From positions 1 to 40,325 of the forward strand of contig JAEUJI010000347.1 of assembly GCA_016794805.1 (NCBI GenBank): 40,325 bases of DNA, written 5' to 3'. The stretch comes from Gemmatimonadota bacterium (GTDB taxonomy: Bacteria; Gemmatimonadota; Gemmatimonadetes; Gemmatimonadales; GWC2-71-9). A program made the position numbers and the translations under genes. The notes under the pieces were generated by a model that saw nothing but the letters and a program-made list of their open reading frames with translations, did no database searches and had not been told where the DNA came from. This document shows positions 1-9,765 of this stretch, piece by piece (position 1 is the first letter of the stretch; every line of letters starts with the position of its first letter).

Positions 1-1371
1 CCGCTCGAAGATCAGTACGTTCGCGTCCACCGCGAGTCCGATGGACACCACGATGCCGGCCAGCCCAGGGAGCGTGAGGGTGGCGCCGAGCATCGCCAGC
101 CCCCCCAGGGTGAGGAGGATGTAGATGGCGAGGGCGCAGACCGCCAGCACGCCCGCCACCCGGTAGTAGCCGATCATGATCAGCACCACGATCACGGTGC
201 CCACGAGGCCGGCGGTGAGGCCCTGCCGGATCGAGTCCTGCCCCAGGCTGGCCCCGACCTGCCGCTCCTCCACCACCTTGAGCGGGATCGGGAGCGCGCC
301 GGCGCGCAGCGTCAGCGCCAGGTCGCGGGCCTCCTGGAACGACTTGCCTGCCATGGTGATCTGGCCCCGCCGCTCGATCCGCTCGTTGATGACCGGCGGC
401 CGGCCCTGCACCCGGTCGTCCAGGACGATCGCCATGAAGTTGCCGACGTTCTTGCTGGTGCCCTCGCCGAACTCGCGGGCGCCCTTCCGGTCCAGTTCGA
501 AGGTGACGATCGGGCCGCTGGTGAGCGGGTCGATCTCCTCCTTGGCGTCCACCAGGTTGGAACCGGTGACGATGGGCCGGTCCTCGAGCACGTAGAGCGA
601 GCGGTAGCTCTTGGCTCCCACGCTCACCGGGGCGGCGGCCCAGCGGAACTCGTAGCGCCGGGGGAAGAGCGCCCGCACGTCCGGCACGTTGAGCAGGCTG
701 TCCGCCCGCGCCACCGCGCCATCCTCGACCAGGTACTCCCCCGGCGCGAGCTCGTAGCCCGCGCTCGAGGCATTCTGGATCAGGGTGGAAAGCGCGCCGC
801 CCGGCATCGGCTGGGCGCTGTCCGGCGCCGCGCTGTCGGCCTGCAGCAGGCCGGTCAGCGGGTTGCCCACGGCCTGGTCCCCCGCGACGCCCTGGATCCC
901 GAGCCGGGCCAGCGCCCGGTCCATGGCGGGCAGCGCCTTGTCCAGCGCCTGGCTGCGATCGGTGATCCGGAATTCGAGGAAGGCGCTCTTCTGCACGATG
1001 GACTTGGCCCGGCCCGGGTCGCTGATCCCCGCCAGCTCCACCACGATGCGGTCGTCACCCTGCTTCTGGATCAGCGGCTCGGTGACGCCGAACTCGTCGA
1101 TCCGCTTGCGCAGGACGGTGAGGGCCAGGTCGATGTCGCGGACCGGGTCGGCCGAGACCCGCTTCGACTGGTCCAGCTCGAGGCCCAGGTGCATCCCGCC
1201 CTGGAGGTCGAGCCCGAGCTTGAGGGGCACCTGCTTGAGCACGGTGTCGCGCATGAGGCCGTCGGTCCCGCGCTCCCGGACCTTGGCGTCACGCGGAATG
1301 AGGGCGATGACCGCCGCCAGGATCATGACGGTGGTGATGCCGATACGGGTACGGAGATTGGTAACGACCAT
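1..1371 (-). CDS. secD: Protein translocase subunit SecD (C-terminus beyond window edge)
   Basis: SecD is an inner-membrane RND-type subunit that works with SecF and SecYEG to pull exported proteins across the membrane using the proton-motive force. The 457 codons visible are open to the window edge. An N-terminal TM follows MVVTNLRTRIGITTVMILAA. The SecD signature LKLGLDLQGGMHL follows, then the periplasmic P1 region. Near the left edge are the first cytoplasmic-side TM segments, ending in GIVVSIGLAVDANVLIFER, the diagnostic SecD/SecF motif. The ATG at 1371 lies 16 bases after the ribF stop with no clear Shine-Dalgarno. A 10-bp tandem repeat fills that gap. It is the last visible gene of the rimP-nusA-infB run. 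SecF, or a SecDF fusion tail, would lie to the left and cannot be seen. Confidence 0.95.
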   Translation of the reverse strand, partial: MVVTNLRTRIGITTVMILAAVIALIPRDAKVRERGTDGLMRDTVLKQVPLKLGLDLQGGMHLGLELDQSKRVSADPVRDIDLALTVLRKRIDEFGVTEPLIQKQGDDRIVVELAGISDPGRAKSIVQKSAFLEFRITDRSQALDKALPAMDRALARLGIQGVAGDQAVGNPLTGLLQADSAAPDSAQPMPGGALSTLIQNASSAGYELAPGEYLVEDGAVARADSLLNVPDVRALFPRRYEFRWAAAPVSVGAKSYRSLYVLEDRPIVTGSNLVDAKEEIDPLTSGPIVTFELDRKGAREFGEGTSKNVGNFMAIVLDDRVQGRPPVINERIERRGQITMAGKSFQEARDLALTLRAGALPIPLKVVEERQVGASLGQDSIRQGLTAGLVGTVIVVLIMIGYYRVAGVLAVCALAIYILLTLGGLAMLGATLTLPGLAGIVVSIGLAVDANVLIFER

Positions 1372-1390
1372 GCCTGTCTATGCCTGTCTA
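1371..1390. repeat. 10-bp perfect tandem duplication at the ribF/secD junction
   Basis: TGCCTGTCTA occurs twice back to back, followed by a partial third unit (TGCGTGT). Together the copies contain the ribF stop codon and the bases just before the secD start. Copy-number slippage here would change the ribF-secD spacing by 10 bases without touching either protein. Confidence 0.8.
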
Positions 1391-2338
1391 TGCGTGTGAC
1401 GCGCGGCTCTGGTCCATCGGAGATCCGTGCCGGGCGAGCGCGTCCTGTGCCCCGAGGCGGTCCCGTTCGAGTTGTCCCTGGAGCTCCGCAACCGAGCCGA
1501 ACCGCTCGACGTCGCGCAGCCGTTCCACCCATTCCACCCGCACCCACTGCCCGTAGAGGTCGGCCTCCACCCCGAAGAGGTGGACTTCCACCGTCCGCTT
1601 CCGCTGGCCAAAGGTCGGCCGCGGGCCCTGGTTGAGCATCCCGCCGGCGGCCCCTCCCGCCCACTCCACCCGGGCGGCATACACCCCATCGGGGGGCAGC
1701 AGCTTCCGCTCGTCGTACTCCCCGACATTGATCGTCGGGATGCCGAGGGTCCGGCCCCGGCCCTCGCCCCGCACCACCCGGCCGCTCAGCGTGTAGGGCC
1801 GGCCGAGCAGCCGCCGCGCGGTCACCAGGTCGCCTCCCGCCACCGCCCGGCGGATCGCGGTGCTGGAGACGGCGTGCCCCGACCGTTCCACCAGCCCCAC
1901 CACGTCCACCGCGAAGCCGTCGCTCGCCCCCAGCCGGCGGAGGGTCTCGACGTCGCCGCTCCGGCCCCGGCCAAAGCCGTGATCATGCCCGATGACCAGC
2001 TCCCGCATCCCGCAGCGCGCGATCAGCACCTCGCGCACGAACCGCTCCGGCGTCAGGTCGGCCAGGGCGCGGTTGAACTGCAGGAACACCGCGTAGTCGA
2101 GGCCGGTCAGCGCCAGCACCTCGCGCCGCTCCGGGCCGGTGGTCAGGAGCGCCGGCGCCGCCTGGGGGTTCACCACGGCGAGCGGGTGCGGTTCGAAGGT
2201 GACCAGCACGCTCTTCCGGTTCGCCGCCGCCGCCCGCCGGGTGATCTCGTCCAGCACCGCCAGGTGGCCCAGGTGGACCCCGTCGAAGGTGCCGACGGTG
2301 ACAACCGTGCCCTCGGGATGTGGCGGCAGCAACGCCAT
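1388..2338 (-). CDS. ribF: Bifunctional riboflavin kinase / FAD synthetase
   Basis: RibF phosphorylates riboflavin to FMN and then adenylylates FMN to FAD. The 316-residue length is normal. The N-terminal nucleotidyltransferase half carries GTFDGVHLGH (residues 16-25), the HIGH-like adenylyl-transfer motif. The C-terminal kinase half shows YTLSGRVVRGEGRGRTLGIPTIN and LLPPDGVYAARVEW, which form the flavin- and ATP-binding barrel. Its start codon shares one base with the truB stop, so the two are translationally coupled. The truB-ribF order next to infB/rbfA is widely conserved in bacteria. The C-terminal tail past about residue 290 is variable and ends in the tandem repeat before secD. Confidence 0.96.
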   Translation of the reverse strand: MALLPPHPEGTVVTVGTFDGVHLGHLAVLDEITRRAAAANRKSVLVTFEPHPLAVVNPQAAPALLTTGPERREVLALTGLDYAVFLQFNRALADLTPERFVREVLIARCGMRELVIGHDHGFGRGRSGDVETLRRLGASDGFAVDVVGLVERSGHAVSSTAIRRAVAGGDLVTARRLLGRPYTLSGRVVRGEGRGRTLGIPTINVGEYDERKLLPPDGVYAARVEWAGGAAGGMLNQGPRPTFGQRKRTVEVHLFGVEADLYGQWVRVEWVERLRDVERFGSVAELQGQLERDRLGAQDALARHGSPMDQSRASHA

Positions 2339-3198
2339 CAGCTCGCCGCCTCCAGCACCACCTCGGGATGGAACGCTCCCCCGTCCAGCCGGCCCACCGC
2401 GACCAGCCGCTCTCCCGGCGCGACCGCCAGGACCGGGGCCACGGCGCCCTCGTCCCGCGGGACGGCCTTGCCGAACCCGAGCGCCGTGGCCTCGGCCTCC
2501 GACACCGCGATCCGCGGCAGGTGCGCCAGCACCGCGAGCGGCGGGCGCAGGGACTCCGGGCTTACCGCCGCCAGCGGCACCGCCTGCTCCAGCCGCAGGC
2601 CCCCGATCGCCTCGCGGCGCAGGGCCGTCAGGTGCGCCCCGGTTCCCAGGCGCTCACCCAGGTCCCGGGCCAGGGCCCGCACATAGGTGCCGGGACTCAC
2701 GGTGGCGCGGAATTCGACCTCGGGATACGCGTACCGGACCAGTTCCAGCGCGTGCACCACGATCGGCACCTCCGCCAGCTCGACGACCTCGCCCCGGCGC
2801 GCCCTCGCATAGGCCCGCTGGCCGTCCAGGTGCTTGGCCGAGTAGGAGGAGGGCCGCTGGCGCTGCGCGCCCAGAAACGAGCGCAGTGCCGCTTCCACCC
2901 CGGCCCGGTCGGGCTCCCCCGGCCCGTCGAACCGTCGCCCGGTCGGCTCCCCGGTCAGGTCGTCGGTCGTCGTCGCGGTACCCAGCGTGGCCACCGCGAG
3001 GTAGGTCTTGGCCTGCTGCTCCACGAACCGCGCCAGCCGGGTGGCCCGTCCCACCAGCAGCACCAGCAGGCCGGTCGCGAACGGATCCAGGGTTCCGGTG
3101 TGCCCCACCGCCCGGGTGCCGAGGGCTCGTCGGGCCCGCGCCACGGCGTCGTGGCTGGTGCTTCCGGCCGGCTTGTCCAGCAGCAGCGCGCCGGTCAG
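2338..3198 (-). CDS. truB: tRNA pseudouridine(55) synthase TruB (probable CTG start)
   Basis: TruB isomerises U55 to pseudouridine in the tRNA T-loop. The catalytic motif GHTGTLDPFATGLL is present, with the nucleophile Asp38 in the numbering used here. KTYLAVATLGTATTTDD and the KHLDGQRAYARAR loop follow. The first ATG/GTG/TTG is a GTG at 3144, but starting there would remove ALLLDKPAGSTSHDAVAR, the conserved TruB N-terminus. That stretch is open in frame and has no ATG, GTG or TTG. A CTG at 3198 overlaps the rbfA stop as CTGA, matching the 4-base overlaps common in this window, and gives 286 aa. An automatic call may instead use 2338-3144. The function is secure; the start is inferred. Confidence 0.93.
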   Translation of the reverse strand: MTGALLLDKPAGSTSHDAVARARRALGTRAVGHTGTLDPFATGLLVLLVGRATRLARFVEQQAKTYLAVATLGTATTTDDLTGEPTGRRFDGPGEPDRAGVEAALRSFLGAQRQRPSSYSAKHLDGQRAYARARRGEVVELAEVPIVVHALELVRYAYPEVEFRATVSPGTYVRALARDLGERLGTGAHLTALRREAIGGLRLEQAVPLAAVSPESLRPPLAVLAHLPRIAVSEAEATALGFGKAVPRDEGAVAPVLAVAPGERLVAVGRLDGGAFHPEVVLEAAS

Positions 3199-3554
3199 TC
3201 CCGCTTCTCCTCGCGCAGCTCGCCCAGGATCTGGTTGATCCGCGCCGCGTGCTCCAGCCCGCGGTCCAGCTCGAAACGGAGCTCCGGCACGATCCGGGTG
3301 GCGAGCGCCTGGCCCACCAGCTTCCGGAGGAAGCCCGCCGCGCTGGTGAGGCCCGCCAGGGCCGCCTCGCGGTCGGTTTCCTCCCCCATCACGCTGAAGC
3401 GGACCGTGGCGGAAGCGAGGTCGCCGGTCACCTCGACGTGGGTGATGGTGACGAACCCGATCCGGGGGTCGCGCAGCTGGGTGAGCAGGGCGTCGGCGAT
3501 GATCTGCCGCACCGTCTCCGCCACCTGGTCGGGGCGGCGGCTCTTTCGCCTCAC
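3195..3554 (-). CDS. rbfA: 30S ribosome-binding factor A
   Basis: RbfA is a small KH-fold factor that binds the immature 30S subunit and supports 16S rRNA 5'-end maturation. The 119 aa match the family length. Family features are RRPDQVAETVRQIIADALL at the N-terminus, the DPRIGFVTITHVEVTGDLASATVRF core, and LRKLVGQALATRIVPELRFELD near the C-terminus. It overlaps ylxP by four bases (ATGA) at its start and truB by four at its end. The ribosome-maturation neighbours (rimP, infB, truB) are typical. Confidence 0.95.
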   Translation of the reverse strand: MRRKSRRPDQVAETVRQIIADALLTQLRDPRIGFVTITHVEVTGDLASATVRFSVMGEETDREAALAGLTSAAGFLRKLVGQALATRIVPELRFELDRGLEHAARINQILGELREEKRD

Positions 3555-3832
3555 AGCGCCGTCACCACGGTGTCCATGATCCGCACCCCGTCCGTCCCTT
3601 CGATCAGCCGGTCCGCCGCCCGCAGGGTCTCGTCCACCACCCGCCGGTCACTCCCCACCGTGGCACAGGCGATCCCCGCTCGCTGCCACAGGTCCTGGTG
3701 CTCCACCTCCGCCACGGCCACGTTGAGCTTCCGGCGAAGCTCCGCCTTGAGCGACTGCAGGATGGCCCGCTTGTCCTTCAGCGAGTGACACCCCTCGAGA
3801 TGCAGGTCCCAGCGCTGGGTGGCGCCAACCAT
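3551..3832 (-). CDS. ylxP: YlxP/DUF503 family protein
   Basis: This is a 93-residue DUF503 protein. The family motif GCHSLKDKRAILQSLKAELRR is followed by NVAVAEVEHQDLWQRAGIACATVGSD. In many bacteria ylxP sits between infB and rbfA, as here. A role in ribosome assembly or RNA binding is suggested by that context, but the biochemical function is not settled. The ATG lies 13 bases after the infB stop, and the end overlaps rbfA by four bases. Confidence 0.92.
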   Translation of the reverse strand: MVGATQRWDLHLEGCHSLKDKRAILQSLKAELRRKLNVAVAEVEHQDLWQRAGIACATVGSDRRVVDETLRAADRLIEGTDGVRIMDTVVTAL

Positions 3833-3845
3833 GGCAGCGTCCGCC

Positions 3846-6719
<2,874 letters not shown>

Positions 6720-7055
6720 TCACGCCTCCCTGTGGGCGCCGCCGGTCCCCGCATTCGCGAGGCCCCTGGCCAGTGCCCGGTCCAGCACGCCGGCGACCAT
6801 GATGACGGGCCGTCCCAGCCGCGCCCCGATCACCTCCGCGGCGGGTCCGGAGAAAAGGGGAATCCCTTTCGCCCGCGCCAGCCGCACCACCTTGTCAATC
6901 GCCCGGGGACTCGCGTCCTCGGCGACCACCACCCCGCACAGCCGCCCCGCCTGCAGCGCGCCGCGGACCCCATCCACCCCGAGCACGACCGTCCCGGCCC
7001 GGACCCCGAGGCCCAGCAGCCGCAGCAGCGGCTCAGCTGGCGGCTTCGTCTCCAC
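6720..7055 (-). CDS. L7Ae/L30e-family RNA-binding protein (YlxQ-like)
   Basis: This is a 111-residue protein of the L7Ae/L30e/S12e fold, located between nusA and infB where ylxQ sits in Bacillus. Visible family features are LLGLGVRAGTVVLGVDGVRGAL, then GRLCGVVVAEDASPRAIDKVVRLARAKGIP and GPAAEVIGARLGRPVIMVAGV. These match the kink-turn-binding fold. Its start overlaps the nusA end by 23 bases and its stop abuts the infB GTG. The YlxR (DUF448) gene that often precedes it is absent here. RNA binding is expected from the fold; the target is unknown. Confidence 0.88.
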   Translation of the reverse strand: METKPPAEPLLRLLGLGVRAGTVVLGVDGVRGALQAGRLCGVVVAEDASPRAIDKVVRLARAKGIPLFSGPAAEVIGARLGRPVIMVAGVLDRALARGLANAGTGGAHREA

Positions 7056-8346
7056 CGTCCTCGGTCAGCTCCGCCAGGAAGGCGACCAGCTGGTCGCTCC
7101 GCTCGGCGGTCATCCCCGGGATCTTCTCGATGTCCTCGCGCTCCAGGTCCAGCACGTCGTTGAGCGTCTGGAACCCGGCGCCATTCAGGATGGCGACCAG
7201 CTCCGGCGTCAGGCCCTTGAGCTCGGTGAGCGGCAGCTGCATGACCGCCTCGTCCTCCGGCGGCAGCGGGGCGAACAGCGGCCCCTCCCCGCCCCGCTCC
7301 AGCCACTCGCGGCTGGAGTAGAGGTCGATCTTCCACCCGGTCAGCTCCGACGCCAGCCGGACGTTCTGGCCGTTGCGGCCGATGGCCAGCGACAGCTGGT
7401 CCTCGTCCACCACCGCCTGGATGGTCTTGGACGCCGGATCGGAGAACACCTTGGCCACCCGGGCCGGGGCCAGCGCCAGCCGGGCGAAGCGTTCCGGGTC
7501 CGGCGACCAGGGCACGATGTCGATCCGCTCGCCGCCCAGCTCGTTCACGACCGCCTGCACCCGCGAGCCCTTCAGGCCCACGCAGGCGCCCACCGGATCG
7601 ATGGCGTCGTCGCGGGAGATGACCGCGATCTTGGTCCGGCTCCCCACCTCGCGGGCCCAGGCGCGAATCTCCACGACCGCCTGCTGGATCTCGGGGACCT
7701 CGAGCTTGAACAGCGCCTTGACGAACAGCGGGTCGGCGCGGGAGAGGATCAGCCGGGGACCCTTGGGAGTCTCCTCCAGCCGCTTGAGCACGGCGCGGAT
7801 GGTGTCCCCCTGGTGGAATTTCTCCCGGTGGTTCTGCTCCCGGTACGGGATGATCGCCTCGGCCTCGCGGAACTTGTTCAGCATGATCACCAGCTTGCCG
7901 CGCTCGATCTGCTGCACCTCACCCGAGAGCAGTTCGCCGACCTTGCTGGCGAACTCGTCCCGGATCCGGGTGCGCTCGCCCTCGCGGACCCGCTGGATGA
8001 TTCGCTGCTTGGCGGCCTGCACCGCCAGCCGTCCGAACTCGGCGAAGGGCACTTCCTCCTCGAGCATGTCGCCCACGGCGAACTCGGGGTCCTCGTACTG
8101 GGCCTCCTCGAGCGCCACCTGGGCGCTGGCGTCCTCCACCACCTCCACCACCTGGCGGAGCCGCACCACCTTGATGGCGCCCTTCAGCTCGTCGAATTCC
8201 AGCTCGAAGCGCACGTTGGGACCGTAGCGGCGCGCGAGCGCCGCGTGGATCCCGTCGCGCAACAGGTCCAGCAGCTCGGACCGGTCGAGCTGCTTGCTGG
8301 TGGTGAGCTCCTTGATGGCGCTCAGGATTTCCACAGAACCGGACAT
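7033..8346 (-). CDS. nusA: Transcription termination/antitermination protein NusA
   Basis: NusA binds RNA polymerase and nascent RNA and modulates pausing, termination and antitermination. The 437 aa comprise the N-terminal RNAP-binding domain (about 1-130), an S1 domain (EFASKVGELLSGEVQQIERGKLVIML), and two KH domains with DPVGACVGLKGSRVQAVVNELGGERIDIV and LAIGRNGQNVRLASELTGWKIDL. A C-terminal helix-hairpin-helix-type tail carries LPLTELKGLTPELVAIL and DIEKIPGMTAERSDQLVAFL. An AGGAGAG Shine-Dalgarno lies five bases before the ATG. The gene is preceded by rimP and by a leader terminator that could respond to NusA itself. Confidence 0.97.
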   Translation of the reverse strand: MSGSVEILSAIKELTTSKQLDRSELLDLLRDGIHAALARRYGPNVRFELEFDELKGAIKVVRLRQVVEVVEDASAQVALEEAQYEDPEFAVGDMLEEEVPFAEFGRLAVQAAKQRIIQRVREGERTRIRDEFASKVGELLSGEVQQIERGKLVIMLNKFREAEAIIPYREQNHREKFHQGDTIRAVLKRLEETPKGPRLILSRADPLFVKALFKLEVPEIQQAVVEIRAWAREVGSRTKIAVISRDDAIDPVGACVGLKGSRVQAVVNELGGERIDIVPWSPDPERFARLALAPARVAKVFSDPASKTIQAVVDEDQLSLAIGRNGQNVRLASELTGWKIDLYSSREWLERGGEGPLFAPLPPEDEAVMQLPLTELKGLTPELVAILNGAGFQTLNDVLDLEREDIEKIPGMTAERSDQLVAFLAELTEDGGDEAAS

Positions 8347-8361
8347 CCGTCTCTCCTGCCC

Positions 8362-8847
8362 TTATGGCTTCCGGCGGCTATCCGCCGGCTCCTGCTGCAT
8401 GAGCAACGCTTCCTTGACCGCGTCCAGCGCCACGGCGACTTCCTGGCCATCCGGCAATCCCAGCCGGACCGTGGCCTCGTCGGGCACCCCGAGGATCACC
8501 GCCAGCGGGTGCCCCGCCAGGCCCTTCGCCGTCACCTTGACCGTCCGCCCCACATGCTGCCGCCAATGCTCGGGAAACCGCACCGGGCGCTCAATCCCCG
8601 GCGACGACACCTGGAGCTGGTACCGGTCTCCGATGCCGGTCTCCGCGGCCAGCCAGCCTGCGATGGCACGGCTGGCCCGGGCACAATCGCCCGCGGTCAC
8701 TCCGTGCCCCGGCCGACTATCCGGGCGGTCCATCCTCACCTGGATCAGGGGGCGGGCGGGCGGGCCGGACCTGCGGAAATCGATGAGCTCGAATCCGAGA
8801 TCGGCGACAAGACGGCGCACGGCCGGGAGCAGCGGGTCAGCGACCAT
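8362..8847 (-). CDS. rimP: Ribosome maturation factor RimP
   Basis: RimP is needed for 30S assembly. The 161 aa show the family pattern: LLPAVRRLVADLGFELIDFR at the N-terminus, the VTAGDCARASRAIAGWL segment, then YQLQVSSPGIERPVRFPEHW, which is the RimP signature (LEVSSPGLDRPL in other species). A short SH3-like C-terminal domain follows. It is the first gene of the rimP-nusA-infB run. The ATG at 8847 follows the T-run of a terminator hairpin by about 11 bases and has no clear Shine-Dalgarno. Confidence 0.95.
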   Translation of the reverse strand: MVADPLLPAVRRLVADLGFELIDFRRSGPPARPLIQVRMDRPDSRPGHGVTAGDCARASRAIAGWLAAETGIGDRYQLQVSSPGIERPVRFPEHWRQHVGRTVKVTAKGLAGHPLAVILGVPDEATVRLGLPDGQEVAVALDAVKEALLMQQEPADSRRKP

Positions 8848-8858
8848 GGGGACGGGCC

Positions 8859-8886
8859 AAAAAAAATGTGGGGGAACTCCCCCACA
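8859..8886 (-). terminator. Intrinsic terminator in the rimP leader (candidate attenuator)
   Basis: Read on the minus strand, TGTGGGGG-AGTT-CCCCCACA forms an 8-bp stem with a 4-base loop, followed immediately by eight T residues. This is the only hairpin I saw in the window with a proper U-tract. It lies between a consensus promoter (8929-8957) and the rimP start (8847), so it should reduce rimP-nusA-infB transcription from that promoter. It may also end read-through from murA-pgeF. Confidence 0.88.
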
Positions 8887-8915
8887 GCGGACAACGCATT
8901 GCGCCGGAGCTCCCC
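8871..8915 (-). promoter_or_regulatory. Candidate antiterminator pairing in the rimP-nusA-infB leader
   Basis: In the minus-strand transcript, GGGGAGCUCC (8915-8906) is complementary over ten bases, with one G-U pair, to GGAGUUCCCC (8880-8871). That second segment makes up most of the terminator hairpin. The two structures are mutually exclusive, which is the arrangement expected of an attenuator. No known riboswitch aptamer is recognised in the short leader of about 75 bases. The signal that would select one structure is unknown. Confidence 0.6.
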
Positions 8916-8928
8916 GTACAGCGCGGGA

Positions 8929-8957
8929 AGTATAGGGATGGTGCGGGGTTTCGTCAA
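8929..8957 (-). promoter_or_regulatory. Sigma-70-type promoter for the rimP-nusA-infB operon
   Basis: On the minus strand, TTGACG (8957-8952), 17 bases and TATACT (8934-8929) match five of six bases in each consensus box. The expected start is near 8922, giving a leader of about 75 bases that contains the terminator hairpin. Confidence 0.85.
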
Positions 8958-8981
8958 TCAGCCCGGGCTCGCCAGCCCCCT

Positions 8982-9743
8982 TCAGGCCGCCGGGTACCCG
9001 AGGTACGCCACCATGCGGCCGTCGGCCCCGCGGGAGGCGCGGTGACTATAGAAATGAGTCCGGTCGTGCGCCGAACACCATTGTGATGTGGAAATAGCCC
9101 GCAGCCCGAGACCCCGGGCCTGCTCGGCCAGCACCCCGCGCAGATCCGCGTGAAATGGTCCCGGTCCATCGGCGGGCAATCCACAGCCCTCCATGACCTC
9201 ACGCCCCACTTCATAGCATGCGGCGCAAATCCCTACCCCACAGTGCATTACGATTTCAGCCGCGGCGGCGCCGTAATGCTCGACCAGGGCACCAACTCCA
9301 CGCTCCAGGATGCGTCCCGCCGTCCCGCGCCAGCCGCTGTGGAGCAGCGCGATCGCCCCCGCCTTCGGCGCCAGCAGGTAGACGGGAATACAGTCGGCCA
9401 CGGTCACGGTCAGCAGGATCCCGCGCGTCCCGGTGGCATGTCCATCGACGCCCTCCACCTGCACCCAGCCTTCGGCGCGCGCATGGTGCGCCACCCGAAC
9501 GTCATGAACCTGGTTCCCCAGGAGGACAGCATCGAAACCCGGCTCGGCGCGGCGGAAGGCCCTCCACCGGGTCATGACCTCCCCCACCGGCGCATCGGTC
9601 CAGAGTCCGAGGTCGAAGCCCCGCCCGGGAGAGGTCCCCCGCCCGGTGATGCCGGCCACCACGCCAAACTGCTCCCGCCACCCCGGGATCTCGTATCGGG
9701 GCACCGGTCCAGGGAGCAGGGCCTCTCGGGAGGAGGTGGTCAC
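8982..9743 (-). CDS. pgeF: Laccase-domain (YfiH/PgeF) family protein
   Basis: This is a 253-residue member of the YfiH/CNF1-like family (multicopper polyphenol oxidase superfamily in name). Members have been reported as purine nucleoside phosphorylase/adenosine deaminase-like enzymes and, in E. coli (PgeF), as guarding muropeptide composition. The metal-site residues are present: His80 in GNQVHDVRV, Cys118 in TVADCIPVY and His135 in LLHSGWRGT. CAACYEVGREV stands in for the usual CCYEVG. I chose the GTG at 9743, 22 bases after the murA stop. Open frame further upstream lies inside murA in another register and carries no family sequence. Pairing with murA favours a peptidoglycan role. Confidence 0.9.
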   Translation of the reverse strand: MTTSSREALLPGPVPRYEIPGWREQFGVVAGITGRGTSPGRGFDLGLWTDAPVGEVMTRWRAFRRAEPGFDAVLLGNQVHDVRVAHHARAEGWVQVEGVDGHATGTRGILLTVTVADCIPVYLLAPKAGAIALLHSGWRGTAGRILERGVGALVEHYGAAAAEIVMHCGVGICAACYEVGREVMEGCGLPADGPGPFHADLRGVLAEQARGLGLRAISTSQWCSAHDRTHFYSHRASRGADGRMVAYLGYPAA

Positions 9744-9765
9744 GCGGGGAGAAAGGGGGCGCCGC

